A stretch of 64,000 nt of DNA, taken from the NCBI GenBank assembly GCA_019421865.1, contig JAHZEL010000023.1, positions 1 through 64,000 of the forward strand. The letters are read 5' to 3'. The notes beneath the pieces were generated by a model. It made no database searches. It saw only the letters and a list, made by a program, of their open reading frames with translations, and was not told the origin of the DNA. Both the position numbers and the translations under genes were made by a program. The DNA comes from Desulfovibrionaceae bacterium. GTDB lineage: Bacteria; Desulfobacterota; Desulfovibrionia; Desulfovibrionales; Desulfovibrionaceae. This document shows, piece after piece, positions 50,289-59,012 of the stretch (the stretch's first letter is position 1; each line of letters begins with the position of its first letter).

Positions 50289-51437
50289 TCATGAGGACTG
50301 TTTTTTCCCGGAAAGCTCTCCGCTTTCCCACCAGCGGGGAAAGACGGGAAGGGGCCTGTCGAGAAGCACACTTTCTCCGATGCGCGGAGTAAGCAGGGGA
50401 AGGCCTTTTTCTTCGGCGGCCCGCTCTACGCGGCGGAAAGGCTCGTCCCATGAGTGGCGGGACAGCGCGAATTTTCCGACATGGGCGGGCATGAGGGCCG
50501 CGGCTCCCAGATCCTGCGCGGCCTGCACGGCTTCTTCCGGCGTCATGTGGATGTACTTCCAGCGTTCGTTGTACTGGCCGCAGTCCAGCAGGGCCACGTC
50601 CGGCGCGCCGAAGGTTTTTCCTGTGTCGGCAAAGTGCGGGCCGTAGCCGCTGTCCCCGCTGAAGAGGATTCTTCGCCCGGGCGATTCCAGAACGAACCCC
50701 GTCCAGAGCGTACGGTTGCGCGTAAGAGACCGGCCCGAGTAGTGGGCCGCCGTGACGGCGCTGACGCGCATCCTTCCGTCCACGGAGAACGATTCTCCCC
50801 AGTCGAGTTCATGGATGACGGGTTCGGCAAATCCCCAGCGGCGCAAGTGCGCGCCCGTGCCGAGCCCGCAGACGACATGCCGTATTCTGTCTTTGAGGGC
50901 CGTGACCGTGGGATGGTCCAGATGATCCCAGTGATCGTGGGAAATGAGCAGAAAGTCGATGTCGGGCATATCCTGTGCCGAGCAGGGCGTGGCTCCGGGG
51001 AAGGCCTTCGTGCTGAAGGACACGGGTGCGGCATGATCGCTGAACACCGGATCAATGAGCACGGTGCAGCCGCCGAGCTGGAGGAAAAAGCTGGAATGCC
51101 CCAGCCAGATGATGACGTCTCCCTTATCGGTGCTGAAGAGATCCGGCCGCACCGAGGGCACGGGGCAGGGCGGCTCGACGTTGTCCGGCTTCTTTTCCAC
51201 AAGCGAGCGAAGAAGGGCTTCGATAAAGCTGCTGTCGTCGCTGAGAATGGGGCGCGGAACGAGGTTGCGGAACTCTCCGTTCACCTGATGGGGAGAGGCG
51301 GCAATGCGCTGCAGCGCCTCTCCCTCGGGCAGCGCGCCGAATTTTTCCTGGCGAAGAAAGGCCAGCAGGCCACCGGCTCCCGCCCCGGCCGTGACGGCCG
51401 TGCCCGCCAGAATGCCGAGAAAGGTTCTTCTGTTCAT
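50289..51437 (-). CDS. Exported MBL-fold metal-dependent hydrolase
   Basis: 382-residue metallo-beta-lactamase-fold enzyme with a Tat-like N-terminus (NRRTFLGI followed by a Gly/Ala hydrophobic stretch to about 28). The metal-binding HxHxDH reads SHDHWDHLDH near residue 165. The strands around WLGHSSFFLQLGGCTVLIDPVFS, SAVTAAHYSGRSL and ILFSGDSGYG resemble the NAPE-PLD / UlaG-like group. It probably acts as a phosphodiesterase or lactonase in the periplasm; substrate unknown. It is 12 bases downstream of another Tat-exported gene, 51450-52112. Confidence 0.82.
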   Translation of the reverse strand: MNRRTFLGILAGTAVTAGAGAGGLLAFLRQEKFGALPEGEALQRIAASPHQVNGEFRNLVPRPILSDDSSFIEALLRSLVEKKPDNVEPPCPVPSVRPDLFSTDKGDVIIWLGHSSFFLQLGGCTVLIDPVFSDHAAPVSFSTKAFPGATPCSAQDMPDIDFLLISHDHWDHLDHPTVTALKDRIRHVVCGLGTGAHLRRWGFAEPVIHELDWGESFSVDGRMRVSAVTAAHYSGRSLTRNRTLWTGFVLESPGRRILFSGDSGYGPHFADTGKTFGAPDVALLDCGQYNERWKYIHMTPEEAVQAAQDLGAAALMPAHVGKFALSRHSWDEPFRRVERAAEEKGLPLLTPRIGESVLLDRPLPVFPRWWESGELSGKKQSS

Positions 51438-51449
51438 GGTGCGGCGCTC

Positions 51450-52112
51450 CTAACCGCGCAGGCTTTTTCCCAGACGGTAGGCCTGGTCGGGGTAGGACGT
51501 TCTGTCCACGGAGCCGGCCGTCCATACGCCGGGCACGATGATCCGCCCGGCATCGGTCCAGCCGAGATACTCCAGCAGCACGTCGTAGTGCGTGAGAATG
51601 GGGCTTTCATTCCGTTTTGAGTTGTTGGCATAGGTCATGATGAGCACGGCCTGCTTGGGAATGTGGATGGAGCCGTTGATGGCGTAGAAGCGGTCGATCA
51701 CGGCCTTGAGCTGAGCGGAGATGCCGAAATAGTACATGGGCGTGACGAAGGCTACGAGATCGGCGGGAATGATGTGCTCGCGTACGAATTCGAAGTCGTC
51801 CTTGAACACGCAGGGGCCGTTCATGCCGCAGCTGTTGCAGGCGATGCAGGGATGCACGTTTTTGAGCGCGGCATCGAAGCGCGTGACGGTATGACCGGCT
51901 TCGCTCGCGCCGCGGATGAAGTGCGAGGCCAGCGTGTTGGAATTGCCGTGTTCCCGGGGACTGCCGGTGAGTACCAGAATGTTCATGCGTTTTCCTCCGT
52001 TGCTGTCGTTTGCCTCAGCCTGTCGGGCGAGGAGGGACTGGCCGAGCAGTCCTGCGCCTGCTGCGGCCGCCGTGGTCATGAGCGAGTTTTTGAGAAAGCG
52101 GCGTCGATTCAT
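51450..52112 (-). CDS. Tat-exported flavodoxin-fold NAD(P)H oxidoreductase / iron-sulfur flavoprotein-like
   Basis: 220-residue protein with a Tat signal (NRRRFLKN at 2-9, hydrophobic Ala/Gly stretch, cleavage about residue 34). The mature domain starts MNILVLTGSPREHGNSNTLASHF, an FMN-binding loop of the NADPH-dependent FMN reductase family. The Cys group HPCIACNSCGMNGPCVFKDDF (CX2CX5C) is typical of iron-sulfur flavoproteins. The family normally acts in the cytoplasm, so export is unusual. It shares a transcript with the MBL-fold gene, 12 bases apart. Confidence 0.8.
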   Translation of the reverse strand: MNRRRFLKNSLMTTAAAAGAGLLGQSLLARQAEANDSNGGKRMNILVLTGSPREHGNSNTLASHFIRGASEAGHTVTRFDAALKNVHPCIACNSCGMNGPCVFKDDFEFVREHIIPADLVAFVTPMYYFGISAQLKAVIDRFYAINGSIHIPKQAVLIMTYANNSKRNESPILTHYDVLLEYLGWTDAGRIIVPGVWTAGSVDRTSYPDQAYRLGKSLRG

Positions 52113-52266
52113 GGCTGTTTCCCTGATGAGGTTCTGAAAAGGCCGGGCTGTCGTCTGGCTGCCTTTTCCGGTCTTCTGACTGAAAATAGCCCGGGACGGA
52201 GTCGGGGAACAGACACTATTCTTTTTTTTTCTTGCCTGATTCTTTCGGGAACGGAAGAAGGGGAAA

Positions 52267-52294
52267 CGAAAAACGCCGCGTTGCCGCGGCGTTT
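52267..52294 (-). terminator. Intrinsic terminator
   Basis: Stem AAACGCCGCG / CGCGGCGTTT with a four-base loop. On the minus strand it is followed by T5CGTTT and ends the nitronate-monooxygenase-like gene; on the plus strand it has TTTTG. Confidence 0.85.
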
Positions 52295-52374
52295 TGTTCT
52301 GCTCAGGAGGAGCAAAGCCGGTGCCTTCCTTTTCACCGGGAGAGAGGGTGAAAAAGACGCGCCGGAAAAGAGGT

Positions 52375-53496
52375 TCAGACGGCGCAGGCTGCCTTCTTCT
52401 GGGTCATGAAGTCGTCATATTCCCTGCGCAGGGTCTCCACGAGATCGTGCACGGAAACGATGCTCTTCACCTTGGCCACGTTGGCGCCGCAGAACACGAA
52501 TCCCTTGTCGAGATTGCCCTTCATGGCATTGATGAGGGCGGAGGAGATGCAGTAGGGCGTCGCGGAAGGATCGCAGGTCTTGATGCAGTGGAAGACGCAC
52601 TTGAAGGGCTTCTTTCTGCCTTCGCGCGCGGCCTCGATGAAGGAGTTCTTCAGGGCGCGACCGGGCATGCCCACGGGGCTGTGAATGATGGTCACGTCTT
52701 CTTCACGGGCGTCCACGTAGGCCTGCTTGAAGCGGATGTCGGCATCGCATTCGTTGGTGGCCACGAAACGGGTGGCCATCTGCACGCCGGAAGCGCCGAG
52801 TTCCATCATTTTCGCAATGTCGGCACCGCTGAAGACGCCGCCGCCCGTGATGACGGGAATGGCGCGGCCTGCCTTGTCTTCCAGATCCTTGGCGGCATCC
52901 ACGACGCCGGAAACCAGATTTTCGAGGGCGAAGGATTCATCGAAGATATGTTCTTCGGAGAAACCGAGATGACCGCCCGCCTTGGGGCCTTCCAGCACGA
53001 AGGCGTCGGGAATGAGGCCGGTTCTGGCCATCCACTTCTTGGCGATCAGCGTGGCGGCGCGGCCGGAAGAAACGATGGGCACAAGCTTGGTGCGGAATTC
53101 TTCCTTCTTCTGTTCGCAGGTTTCCTGAAAGATTTTGGGGAGATCCATCGGCAGACCGGCGCCGGAGAACACGATGTCCGCGCGGGATTCGATGGCGGCC
53201 TTCACCATTTCGGCAAAGGTGGTGAGCGCAACCATGACGTTGACGCCGATGATGCCCTGCGTGGCGGCGCGGGCCTTTTCGATTTCACGGCGCAGGGCGC
53301 GGATGTTGGCTTCCACGGGATTCGAGGCCACGTCCGGTTCGCGCATGCCGACCATGGCGCCGGCAATGACGCCGATGCCGCCTTCGTTGGCGACGGGGGA
53401 AGCAAGGCCGGAAAGAGATATGCCGACACCCATGCCGCCCTGAACAATGGGCGTACGGGCGACCAGATCACCGATGTGCAAAGAAGGGAAAGACAT
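52375..53496 (-). CDS. Nitronate monooxygenase / FabK-like flavoprotein
   Basis: 373-residue TIM-barrel FMN protein. Seen are PIVQGGMGVGISLSGLASPVANEGGIGVIAG at the N-terminus, NVMVAL, EGPKAGGHLGF, PVITGGGVFSGADIAKMMELGASGVQMATRFVATNEC. The family includes nitronate monooxygenases and the FabK enoyl-ACP reductase; in an anaerobe an oxygen-using role is doubtful, so a reductase role is at least as likely. The catalytic His of class I NMOs falls in KAGGHLG. The C-terminal extension (about 300-373) has several Cys (CVFHCIKTCDPSATPYC), which is unusual and could hold a cluster. Single-gene unit. Confidence 0.75.
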   Translation of the reverse strand: MSFPSLHIGDLVARTPIVQGGMGVGISLSGLASPVANEGGIGVIAGAMVGMREPDVASNPVEANIRALRREIEKARAATQGIIGVNVMVALTTFAEMVKAAIESRADIVFSGAGLPMDLPKIFQETCEQKKEEFRTKLVPIVSSGRAATLIAKKWMARTGLIPDAFVLEGPKAGGHLGFSEEHIFDESFALENLVSGVVDAAKDLEDKAGRAIPVITGGGVFSGADIAKMMELGASGVQMATRFVATNECDADIRFKQAYVDAREEDVTIIHSPVGMPGRALKNSFIEAAREGRKKPFKCVFHCIKTCDPSATPYCISSALINAMKGNLDKGFVFCGANVAKVKSIVSVHDLVETLRREYDDFMTQKKAACAV

Positions 53497-53969
53497 GAGA
53501 AAATGTACCTCCGGTCATCCTCTGAGGGGAGACGGGACTGTTTCGTTATACATGGCTCTTCCTGAAGAGCGCCGCCATAGTAAAACCCCTTTTCCGTTAT
53601 GACAAGGGGGGAATAAAAATAACAGTTATTACCGGATAAGCATAATCATTCATCAGTTCAGAGGGTTAGTTGTAAATACGATGGTTTTTTCCGGAAAAGT
53701 CGAAAAAAATTTTTTTCTTGTTCTCATTAGTGGACGAAGCGGCCGGGAGAAGAAAACGTCATGCTCGTTTGCTTCTTCAGGGCGCTGCACAAAGAGGGCG
53801 CCGGACCGGGGAATGAAGGGGATGTCCGGCCGGAGAACAGGGGGGCGCGCATGCAGGCATGACGGGGCTTTTCCGGCAATCGTTCCGGCTGTGGACTCTT
53901 TCCCTGTTTTGGCGTAATGGAGAACTTTATGCCGTCAGTTTGCCGGACGGCGTAACGGAAAAACAGGAT
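53497..53969. promoter_or_regulatory. Divergent intergenic region with Fur-like site
   Basis: 470 bases between the NMO-like gene and phoH. At 53635-53653 the sequence GATAAGCATAATCATTCAT matches the 19-bp E. coli Fur consensus at 14 positions. It lies in an AT-rich stretch that could carry promoters for either gene. No coding frame here is convincing. Confidence 0.3.
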
Positions 53970-54980
53970 ATGCGTGTGAAATCGTCCTTTGCGGAAACGC
54001 TGGCCTTTGACGACGCCTCGCTGGCCAGTCAGCTTTTCGGTCCTCTCAATGCTCACCTTGATCTGATCGCCGATGCCTCGGGCGCGGATTTGCAGACTCG
54101 CGGCACGGAACTTACCGTAAGCGATCCGCGGCCTGCCCAGCGCGAGCTTCTTCTCAATCTGTTCACCCAGGGCTACGGCCTGCTGCGCAGCGGCCATACC
54201 CTGCGCGGAGAGGATCTGCTTCAGGGCTACGAAGAGCTTCTGCGCAATCCCAGGGCCGACATCAGCAGGATGTTCCGCGAGGCGAGCGTCATCGTTTCCC
54301 CGCGCAAGAGCATTGTGGCCCGCAACACGGCGCAGCGCCAGTACATGGAGCTTCTGCGCAAGAACGAGCTTGTGTTCGCCACGGGACCTGCCGGTACGGG
54401 CAAGACCTATCTGGCCGTGGCCATGGCCATTTCCATGCTGGCCGCCAAGCGCGTGAAGAAGATCGTGCTTACAAGACCCGCGGTGGAAGCCGGAGAGAAG
54501 CTCGGCTTTCTTCCCGGCGACATGGAAGACAAGGTCAATCCCTATCTCCGCCCCCTCTATGACGCGCTCAGCGACATGCTGGGGCCGCAGGGCTTTGCTC
54601 AGAAGCAGGAGTCGGGCATCATCGAGGTGGCTCCGCTGGCCTTCATGCGCGGCCGTACCCTCAACGACGCCTTCCTCATTCTGGACGAGGCGCAGAACAC
54701 GACCCGCGAGCAGATGAAGATGTTTCTGACCCGCATGGGCTTCGGCTCCAGAGTGGTGGTCACCGGCGACGTCACGCAGATCGACCTGCCTCCCGTCAAC
54801 AGGGCGTTCCTGCGCGAGGGAGAAAAGGAAGGCGAGACGCGATCCGGCCTTGTTCATGCGCTGAAGGTGCTTGAAGGCGTGCGCGGCGTAGCCGTCCATC
54901 ATTTCCACAGTTCCGACGTGGTTCGCCATCCTCTGGTGGGCCGTATCGTGGAAGCCTACGATATTTATGAGAAAAACTAG
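53970..54980 (+). CDS. PhoH-family ATPase
   Basis: 336-residue cytoplasmic ATPase of the PhoH/YbeZ type. Walker A GPAGTGKT is at residues 139-146, Walker B LILDEAQN near 230, and the RVVVTGDVTQIDLP block follows. YbeZ proteins cooperate with YbeY in RNA metabolism, and ybeY lies two genes on. ATG 53970 is chosen because the family N-terminal domain (SFAETLAFDDASLASQLFG) begins about five residues in. An in-frame ATG 53859 would add 37 residues that are not family-like. The gene overlaps the next one by 14 bases. Confidence 0.9.
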   Translation: MRVKSSFAETLAFDDASLASQLFGPLNAHLDLIADASGADLQTRGTELTVSDPRPAQRELLLNLFTQGYGLLRSGHTLRGEDLLQGYEELLRNPRADISRMFREASVIVSPRKSIVARNTAQRQYMELLRKNELVFATGPAGTGKTYLAVAMAISMLAAKRVKKIVLTRPAVEAGEKLGFLPGDMEDKVNPYLRPLYDALSDMLGPQGFAQKQESGIIEVAPLAFMRGRTLNDAFLILDEAQNTTREQMKMFLTRMGFGSRVVVTGDVTQIDLPPVNRAFLREGEKEGETRSGLVHALKVLEGVRGVAVHHFHSSDVVRHPLVGRIVEAYDIYEKN

Positions 54981-57399
54981 GAAGATATCTCCGGTCAGCG
55001 TTTCTCAGCTTCTGGGGCATTCCCGCTCCATGTTCCTCCACCATCATCACGACTGGGGTCTGCTTTCCCTGGCGGCGGCACTGGTGCTGATTTCTCTGCT
55101 CTGTGCCATTCAGCCGGGACGGACGGCCCGCGTGATCTATCCTGCCGGCGAGATCGCCGCGCAGGACGTGGTTTCCGACAGGGATCTTCTGGTGGAGGAT
55201 CCGCAGGCCACGCAGCAGCGTCGCGACCGTGCGCTGGCGCTTCAGCCCATGGTCTTCGACATCGATAAGAAGGCGCTGGAAAGCTTCCGCGTGGAAAGTC
55301 TCGGTCTTCTGGATGAGATCAACAGCCGAGGCCTCGACAAGGACGGTCTGGAAGCCGTGCGCCGCACCTTCAACGAGCGTCATCTTTCCGACGTGTCCTC
55401 CTCCGCGTTCCGGGTGCTTACGGCATCGTACGTGCAGGAATATCTGCTGAGCACGCTCATTCCGTGGATGGAGTCCACGCTTTCGAGCGGCGTCATCGCC
55501 GACATGCGTCAGCTGGCCAATACCGACAACACCGTCATCGTGCGCGATCTGGACAGCGGCACGGAAATCCTGCGTACGCAGGCCGGCGGTCTGAAGGATC
55601 TGCGCACGCTGAAAGTCGCTCTGGGACGCAAGCTCCGTTCCGAGGAAAAGCTCAATTCCCGGGTCAAGGTGGTGCTGCAGGAGATCATGCCCCTCATGGT
55701 GGTGCCCACGCTGGCGCTGAATCAGGAAGTGACGAATCAGCGCAACGAGGAAATGCTCGCCGCCGTCGAGCCGGTGTTCTACAAGGTGCAGCCCGGAGAG
55801 GTGCTGGTGCGCGCAGGCGACATCGTGACGCACGAGCAGCAGATCAAGCTGCAGGCGCTGTTCCGCGCGGCGCCCGGCGTGGTGGACTGGTCGGTCTTCG
55901 GCGGCTGCCTCGTGCTGGGCTTTTTCCTGCTGCTCGGCCTTTTCATCACGCCGAGCGGCAACAAGGGCACGGTGCTGCGCACCAAGGATCAGAACCTCAT
56001 CGCGCTGCTGCTTGTGGTGTTCGGGGTGACGGCCTGGTGCTCCATGTACGTTCTTGTGTCGGTGGCTTCGGCCTCGATGACGCATATTCTGTCCTTTGCC
56101 TTCCCCGTGGCGGGCGGCGCAGGTCTTGCCGCGCTCATCTTTGCCGCGCGCCGCTACTGCACCGTGGGACTCATGCTGTCGTTCTTCACCACGATCATCT
56201 TCCGCGGCGACATTGCGTTGTTCTTCTTCTATTTCATGTCTTCCATGACCAATACCTGGCTGGTGCTCCGTGCGCAGAACCGTCAGGACGTGGTGTGGGG
56301 GAGCGTGCCGCTGCTGCTCTGGATGCTTCTCACCGGCATGGGTGCGGCGCTGTTCATGCATTTTGAATGGAGTCAGTTTCCTCTTCTGCTGCTTGCGCTG
56401 GTCTGCAATGCCGCAGGCTCCCTGTTCCTGCTCTTCGCCCTCAGTCCCGTGCTGGAAATGCTCATGCGCTACACCACGCGTTTCCGCATGATGGAGCTCA
56501 TGAATCTGGAGCATCCGCTTCTTCAGGAACTCATGATGACGGTGCCCGGCACCTATCATCATTCGCTTGTGGTTTCCAACCTCGTGGAGGCCGGCGCCAC
56601 GGCCATCGGCGCCAACAGCCTGCTGTGCAAGGTGGGGGCGCTGTACCACGACATAGGCAAGATTTCCCGGCCGGAATACTTTGTGGAAAATCAGTTCGGA
56701 GGCCCCAATCCTCACGACAAGCTTTCTCCGGCCATGAGTGCGCTCATTCTCTTCTCCCACGTCAAGCAGGGCGCAGAGCTTGCGGAGGAATACCATCTTG
56801 GCCGCGAGATCACCGACATCATCGTGCAGCATCACGGCACGCGCGGAGCCATGTTCTTCTACAACAAGGCCCTGCAGATGGGCGAGAATCCGCGGCTTCA
56901 GGATTACTCCTATCCCGGACCGCGTCCGCAGACCAAGGAGGCCGCCATCGTCATGCTGGCCGACTCCGTGGAGGCGTCGAGCCGCACCCTCGTGGATCCG
57001 ACGCCTGCCCGTATCCGGGCGCACGTCACCAAGATAGTGAAGGGCGTTTACGCCGAAGGGCAGCTGGATGAATCGGATCTGACCTTCCGCGACCTGAACA
57101 AGCTCATCGACAGTTTTGTGCGCATCATCACCGGTCTTTTCCATCAGCGCATCGCCTATCCTGACGCCAACCGGACCGAGCAGAACAAGAACAGGGCGAA
57201 GTCTGAGGAAGGCAGAAAGGAGGAAGCCGAGGAACTGCGTCCGGAATGGGTGGTTTCCTCCCCCGAGTCCCCGCAGCGGAAGGGCGGTTCATCCCCGGCC
57301 GGTGAGGCGGCTCCTGAAGCGGCTCCGGAAAAGACTGTCCGGGAAGAGAAGTCGGAGTCGGAAGGCGCAGGCGCGGGCAGCGCGGAGAAGAACGCATGA
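54967..57399 (+). CDS. 7TM-HD family phosphohydrolase (PgpH-like)
   Basis: 810-residue membrane protein. One N-terminal membrane span (about 32-48) is followed by a periplasmic domain (50-305). Then come seven spans (about 308-510) and a cytoplasmic HD domain, with the metal-binding HH in PGTYHHSLVVSNL near 535, ALYHDIGK near 560 and the late VQHHGT and MLADSVEASSRT. Such proteins hydrolyse cyclic di-AMP to pApA in Firmicutes; the role in this group is inferred. The last about 75 residues are a low-complexity Glu/Ser/Ala/Lys tail. It overlaps phoH and is ATGA-coupled to ybeY. Confidence 0.88.
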   Translation: MRKTRKISPVSVSQLLGHSRSMFLHHHHDWGLLSLAAALVLISLLCAIQPGRTARVIYPAGEIAAQDVVSDRDLLVEDPQATQQRRDRALALQPMVFDIDKKALESFRVESLGLLDEINSRGLDKDGLEAVRRTFNERHLSDVSSSAFRVLTASYVQEYLLSTLIPWMESTLSSGVIADMRQLANTDNTVIVRDLDSGTEILRTQAGGLKDLRTLKVALGRKLRSEEKLNSRVKVVLQEIMPLMVVPTLALNQEVTNQRNEEMLAAVEPVFYKVQPGEVLVRAGDIVTHEQQIKLQALFRAAPGVVDWSVFGGCLVLGFFLLLGLFITPSGNKGTVLRTKDQNLIALLLVVFGVTAWCSMYVLVSVASASMTHILSFAFPVAGGAGLAALIFAARRYCTVGLMLSFFTTIIFRGDIALFFFYFMSSMTNTWLVLRAQNRQDVVWGSVPLLLWMLLTGMGAALFMHFEWSQFPLLLLALVCNAAGSLFLLFALSPVLEMLMRYTTRFRMMELMNLEHPLLQELMMTVPGTYHHSLVVSNLVEAGATAIGANSLLCKVGALYHDIGKISRPEYFVENQFGGPNPHDKLSPAMSALILFSHVKQGAELAEEYHLGREITDIIVQHHGTRGAMFFYNKALQMGENPRLQDYSYPGPRPQTKEAAIVMLADSVEASSRTLVDPTPARIRAHVTKIVKGVYAEGQLDESDLTFRDLNKLIDSFVRIITGLFHQRIAYPDANRTEQNKNRAKSEEGRKEEAEELRPEWVVSSPESPQRKGGSSPAGEAAPEAAPEKTVREEKSESEGAGAGSAEKNA

Positions 57400-57887
57400 T
57401 CGACACCGAAGGGCTCTGCGTGGAAATTCGCCGCCCCTGCCGCATCTGCCGCAGGGAATGGCTGAACTGGCTTTCCGCCATGCGCAGCGCCGCGTTCGAG
57501 GCGGGAATGCTTCCGGGGCAGGAGAATGCGCTTCGCCCCGGCGGAGGCGACCGGCCGGAAAAGGCGGCCGTTCAGCTCATCGTTGCCGGAGACGGCGACA
57601 TTGCGGCGGTGAACCTCCGCAATCTCGGCTGCTCCGGGCCTACCAACATTCTGAGCTTTCCCGGCGAAGACGACGGGCAGCTCGGCACGCTTTTTCTCAG
57701 CGTCGACACGCTGGAGCGGGAAAGCGTGCTCTACGGGCAGAATGTGCTCGAGCATGCCAGACGGCTTCTGGCGCACGGCATGGGGCACATCACGGGCTTC
57801 GATCACAGCCCGGAGATGGATGACTTCTGCGCCTGGCTTGAGGAATCCTGCCCTCTTCCCGGGGAAAGCACGGCACTAGACTCTTGA
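57396..57887 (+). CDS. ybeY: Endoribonuclease YbeY
   Basis: 163-residue metal-dependent endoribonuclease of 16S rRNA maturation and ribosome quality control. The zinc triad is in HGMGHITGFDH (His127, 131, 137), a slight variant of the usual HGxLHLxGYDH. TNILSFPGED is the family substrate-pocket block. Residues 45-56 hold an acidic, Gly-rich insertion (PGGGDRPEK). ATGA overlap with the preceding gene. Confidence 0.9.
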   Translation: MIDTEGLCVEIRRPCRICRREWLNWLSAMRSAAFEAGMLPGQENALRPGGGDRPEKAAVQLIVAGDGDIAAVNLRNLGCSGPTNILSFPGEDDGQLGTLFLSVDTLERESVLYGQNVLEHARRLLAHGMGHITGFDHSPEMDDFCAWLEESCPLPGESTALDS

Positions 57888-57994
57888 CGTTCCGCGCCGT
57901 GTAGTTCAAGCTGGAAAATCCTTTTCACCAACAGGCGGCCTGCTGCGTCGAGCAGCGGAAACAGGGCCGCATATTCTCATATATCGGAGACAAT

Positions 57995-58936
57995 ATGGCC
58001 AACATACAGAACGAACATCGCTGCGGATGGGTTGCGCTCATGGGGCCGCCCAACGCGGGCAAGTCCACGCTGCTCAACGCTCTGCTGGGGCAGAAGATCA
58101 GTATCGTGACCTCCAAGCCGCAGACGACGCGTACCCGCGTGGTCGGCATCATGTCCGAACCCGGCGCGCAGGTCATTTTCATGGATACCCCCGGCGTGAA
58201 CCATTCCCGCCAGCAGCAGCGCGGTCATCTGAGCAAGATGATGAGCCAGGCCGCCTGGCAGAGCATGGCCGCCGCGCATGCCGTCATGCTGGTGCTGGAT
58301 GCGGAACTTTATATCCGCCGTCCGGAATTTCTTGATCGCGACATCCAGTCCATCCGCGACGCCCTTGCCGGAGACGACCGTCCTCTGCTCGTGGTCGTGA
58401 ACAAGGTCGACCTGTTCCACGACAAGTCCCGCATGCTGCCTCTTCTTGTGCAGCTTCAGGAATATTTCCCCGGGGCGGAGGTCTTCCCCATGTCCGCGCT
58501 GACCAAGGACGGTCTGGACGAACTGAAGAAGATCATCATCGGCATGATGCCCGAGGGTGAATCCCAGTTCCCCGAAGATCAGCTCTCCACGGCTCCCACG
58601 CGTTTTCTTGCGGCGGAAATCGTGCGCGAGAAGGTCTTCGAGCGGCTCCGTCAGGAAGTGCCCTACACCACGGCCGTGGACATCGAAGCCTGGGAAGAGG
58701 ATCCGGAACGCGATCTGACCATCATTCATGCCGTGATCTTTGTGCAGCGTCCCTCGCACAAGGCCATGGTCATCGGACGTGCCGGCGCCACCATCAAGGA
58801 AATCGGCACGGAAGCCCGTCGCGACATTCAGAAGCTCATCGGCGGCAAGGTTCATCTTCAGCTCTGGGTGAAGGTGAAGGACAACTGGGCCGAAGATACC
58901 GAACTTCTGCATGATCTCGGTCTGGAAGAAGACTGA
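57995..58936 (+). CDS. era: GTPase Era
   Basis: 313-residue GTPase binding 16S rRNA and the inner membrane during 30S assembly. G1 is GPPNAGKST at 17-25, G2 TTRTRV near 43, G3 DTPG near 65, G4 NKVD near 125 and the C-terminal KH domain carries VIGRAGATIKEIG near 265. An insertion is visible in the switch II region (VNHSRQQQRGHLSKMMSQAAW). GGAGAC precedes ATG 57995. It closes the phoH-pgpH-ybeY-era unit, 107 bases after ybeY. Confidence 0.95.
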   Translation: MANIQNEHRCGWVALMGPPNAGKSTLLNALLGQKISIVTSKPQTTRTRVVGIMSEPGAQVIFMDTPGVNHSRQQQRGHLSKMMSQAAWQSMAAAHAVMLVLDAELYIRRPEFLDRDIQSIRDALAGDDRPLLVVVNKVDLFHDKSRMLPLLVQLQEYFPGAEVFPMSALTKDGLDELKKIIIGMMPEGESQFPEDQLSTAPTRFLAAEIVREKVFERLRQEVPYTTAVDIEAWEEDPERDLTIIHAVIFVQRPSHKAMVIGRAGATIKEIGTEARRDIQKLIGGKVHLQLWVKVKDNWAEDTELLHDLGLEED

Positions 58937-58943
58937 TGCTTTC

Positions 58944-58969
58944 GGGGTCGCCTGCGGCGACCCTTTTTT
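58944..58969 (+). terminator. Intrinsic terminator of era
   Basis: 8-bp stem GGGTCGCC / GGCGACCC with a TGC loop and six T, directly after the era stop. yggS starts 44 bases later, so partial read-through is likely. Confidence 0.88.
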
Positions 58970-59012
58970 CAGGAATGTTCAACGCCCTTTGGGGCGAAGA
59001 GGCCGACTGGAA

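Noticed and set aside
54796..57144. 782-codon minus-strand open frame opposite the 7TM-HD gene
   Set aside because: Antisense shadow with His/Arg/Gln-rich composition; the plus strand encodes a full, recognisable 7TM-HD protein.
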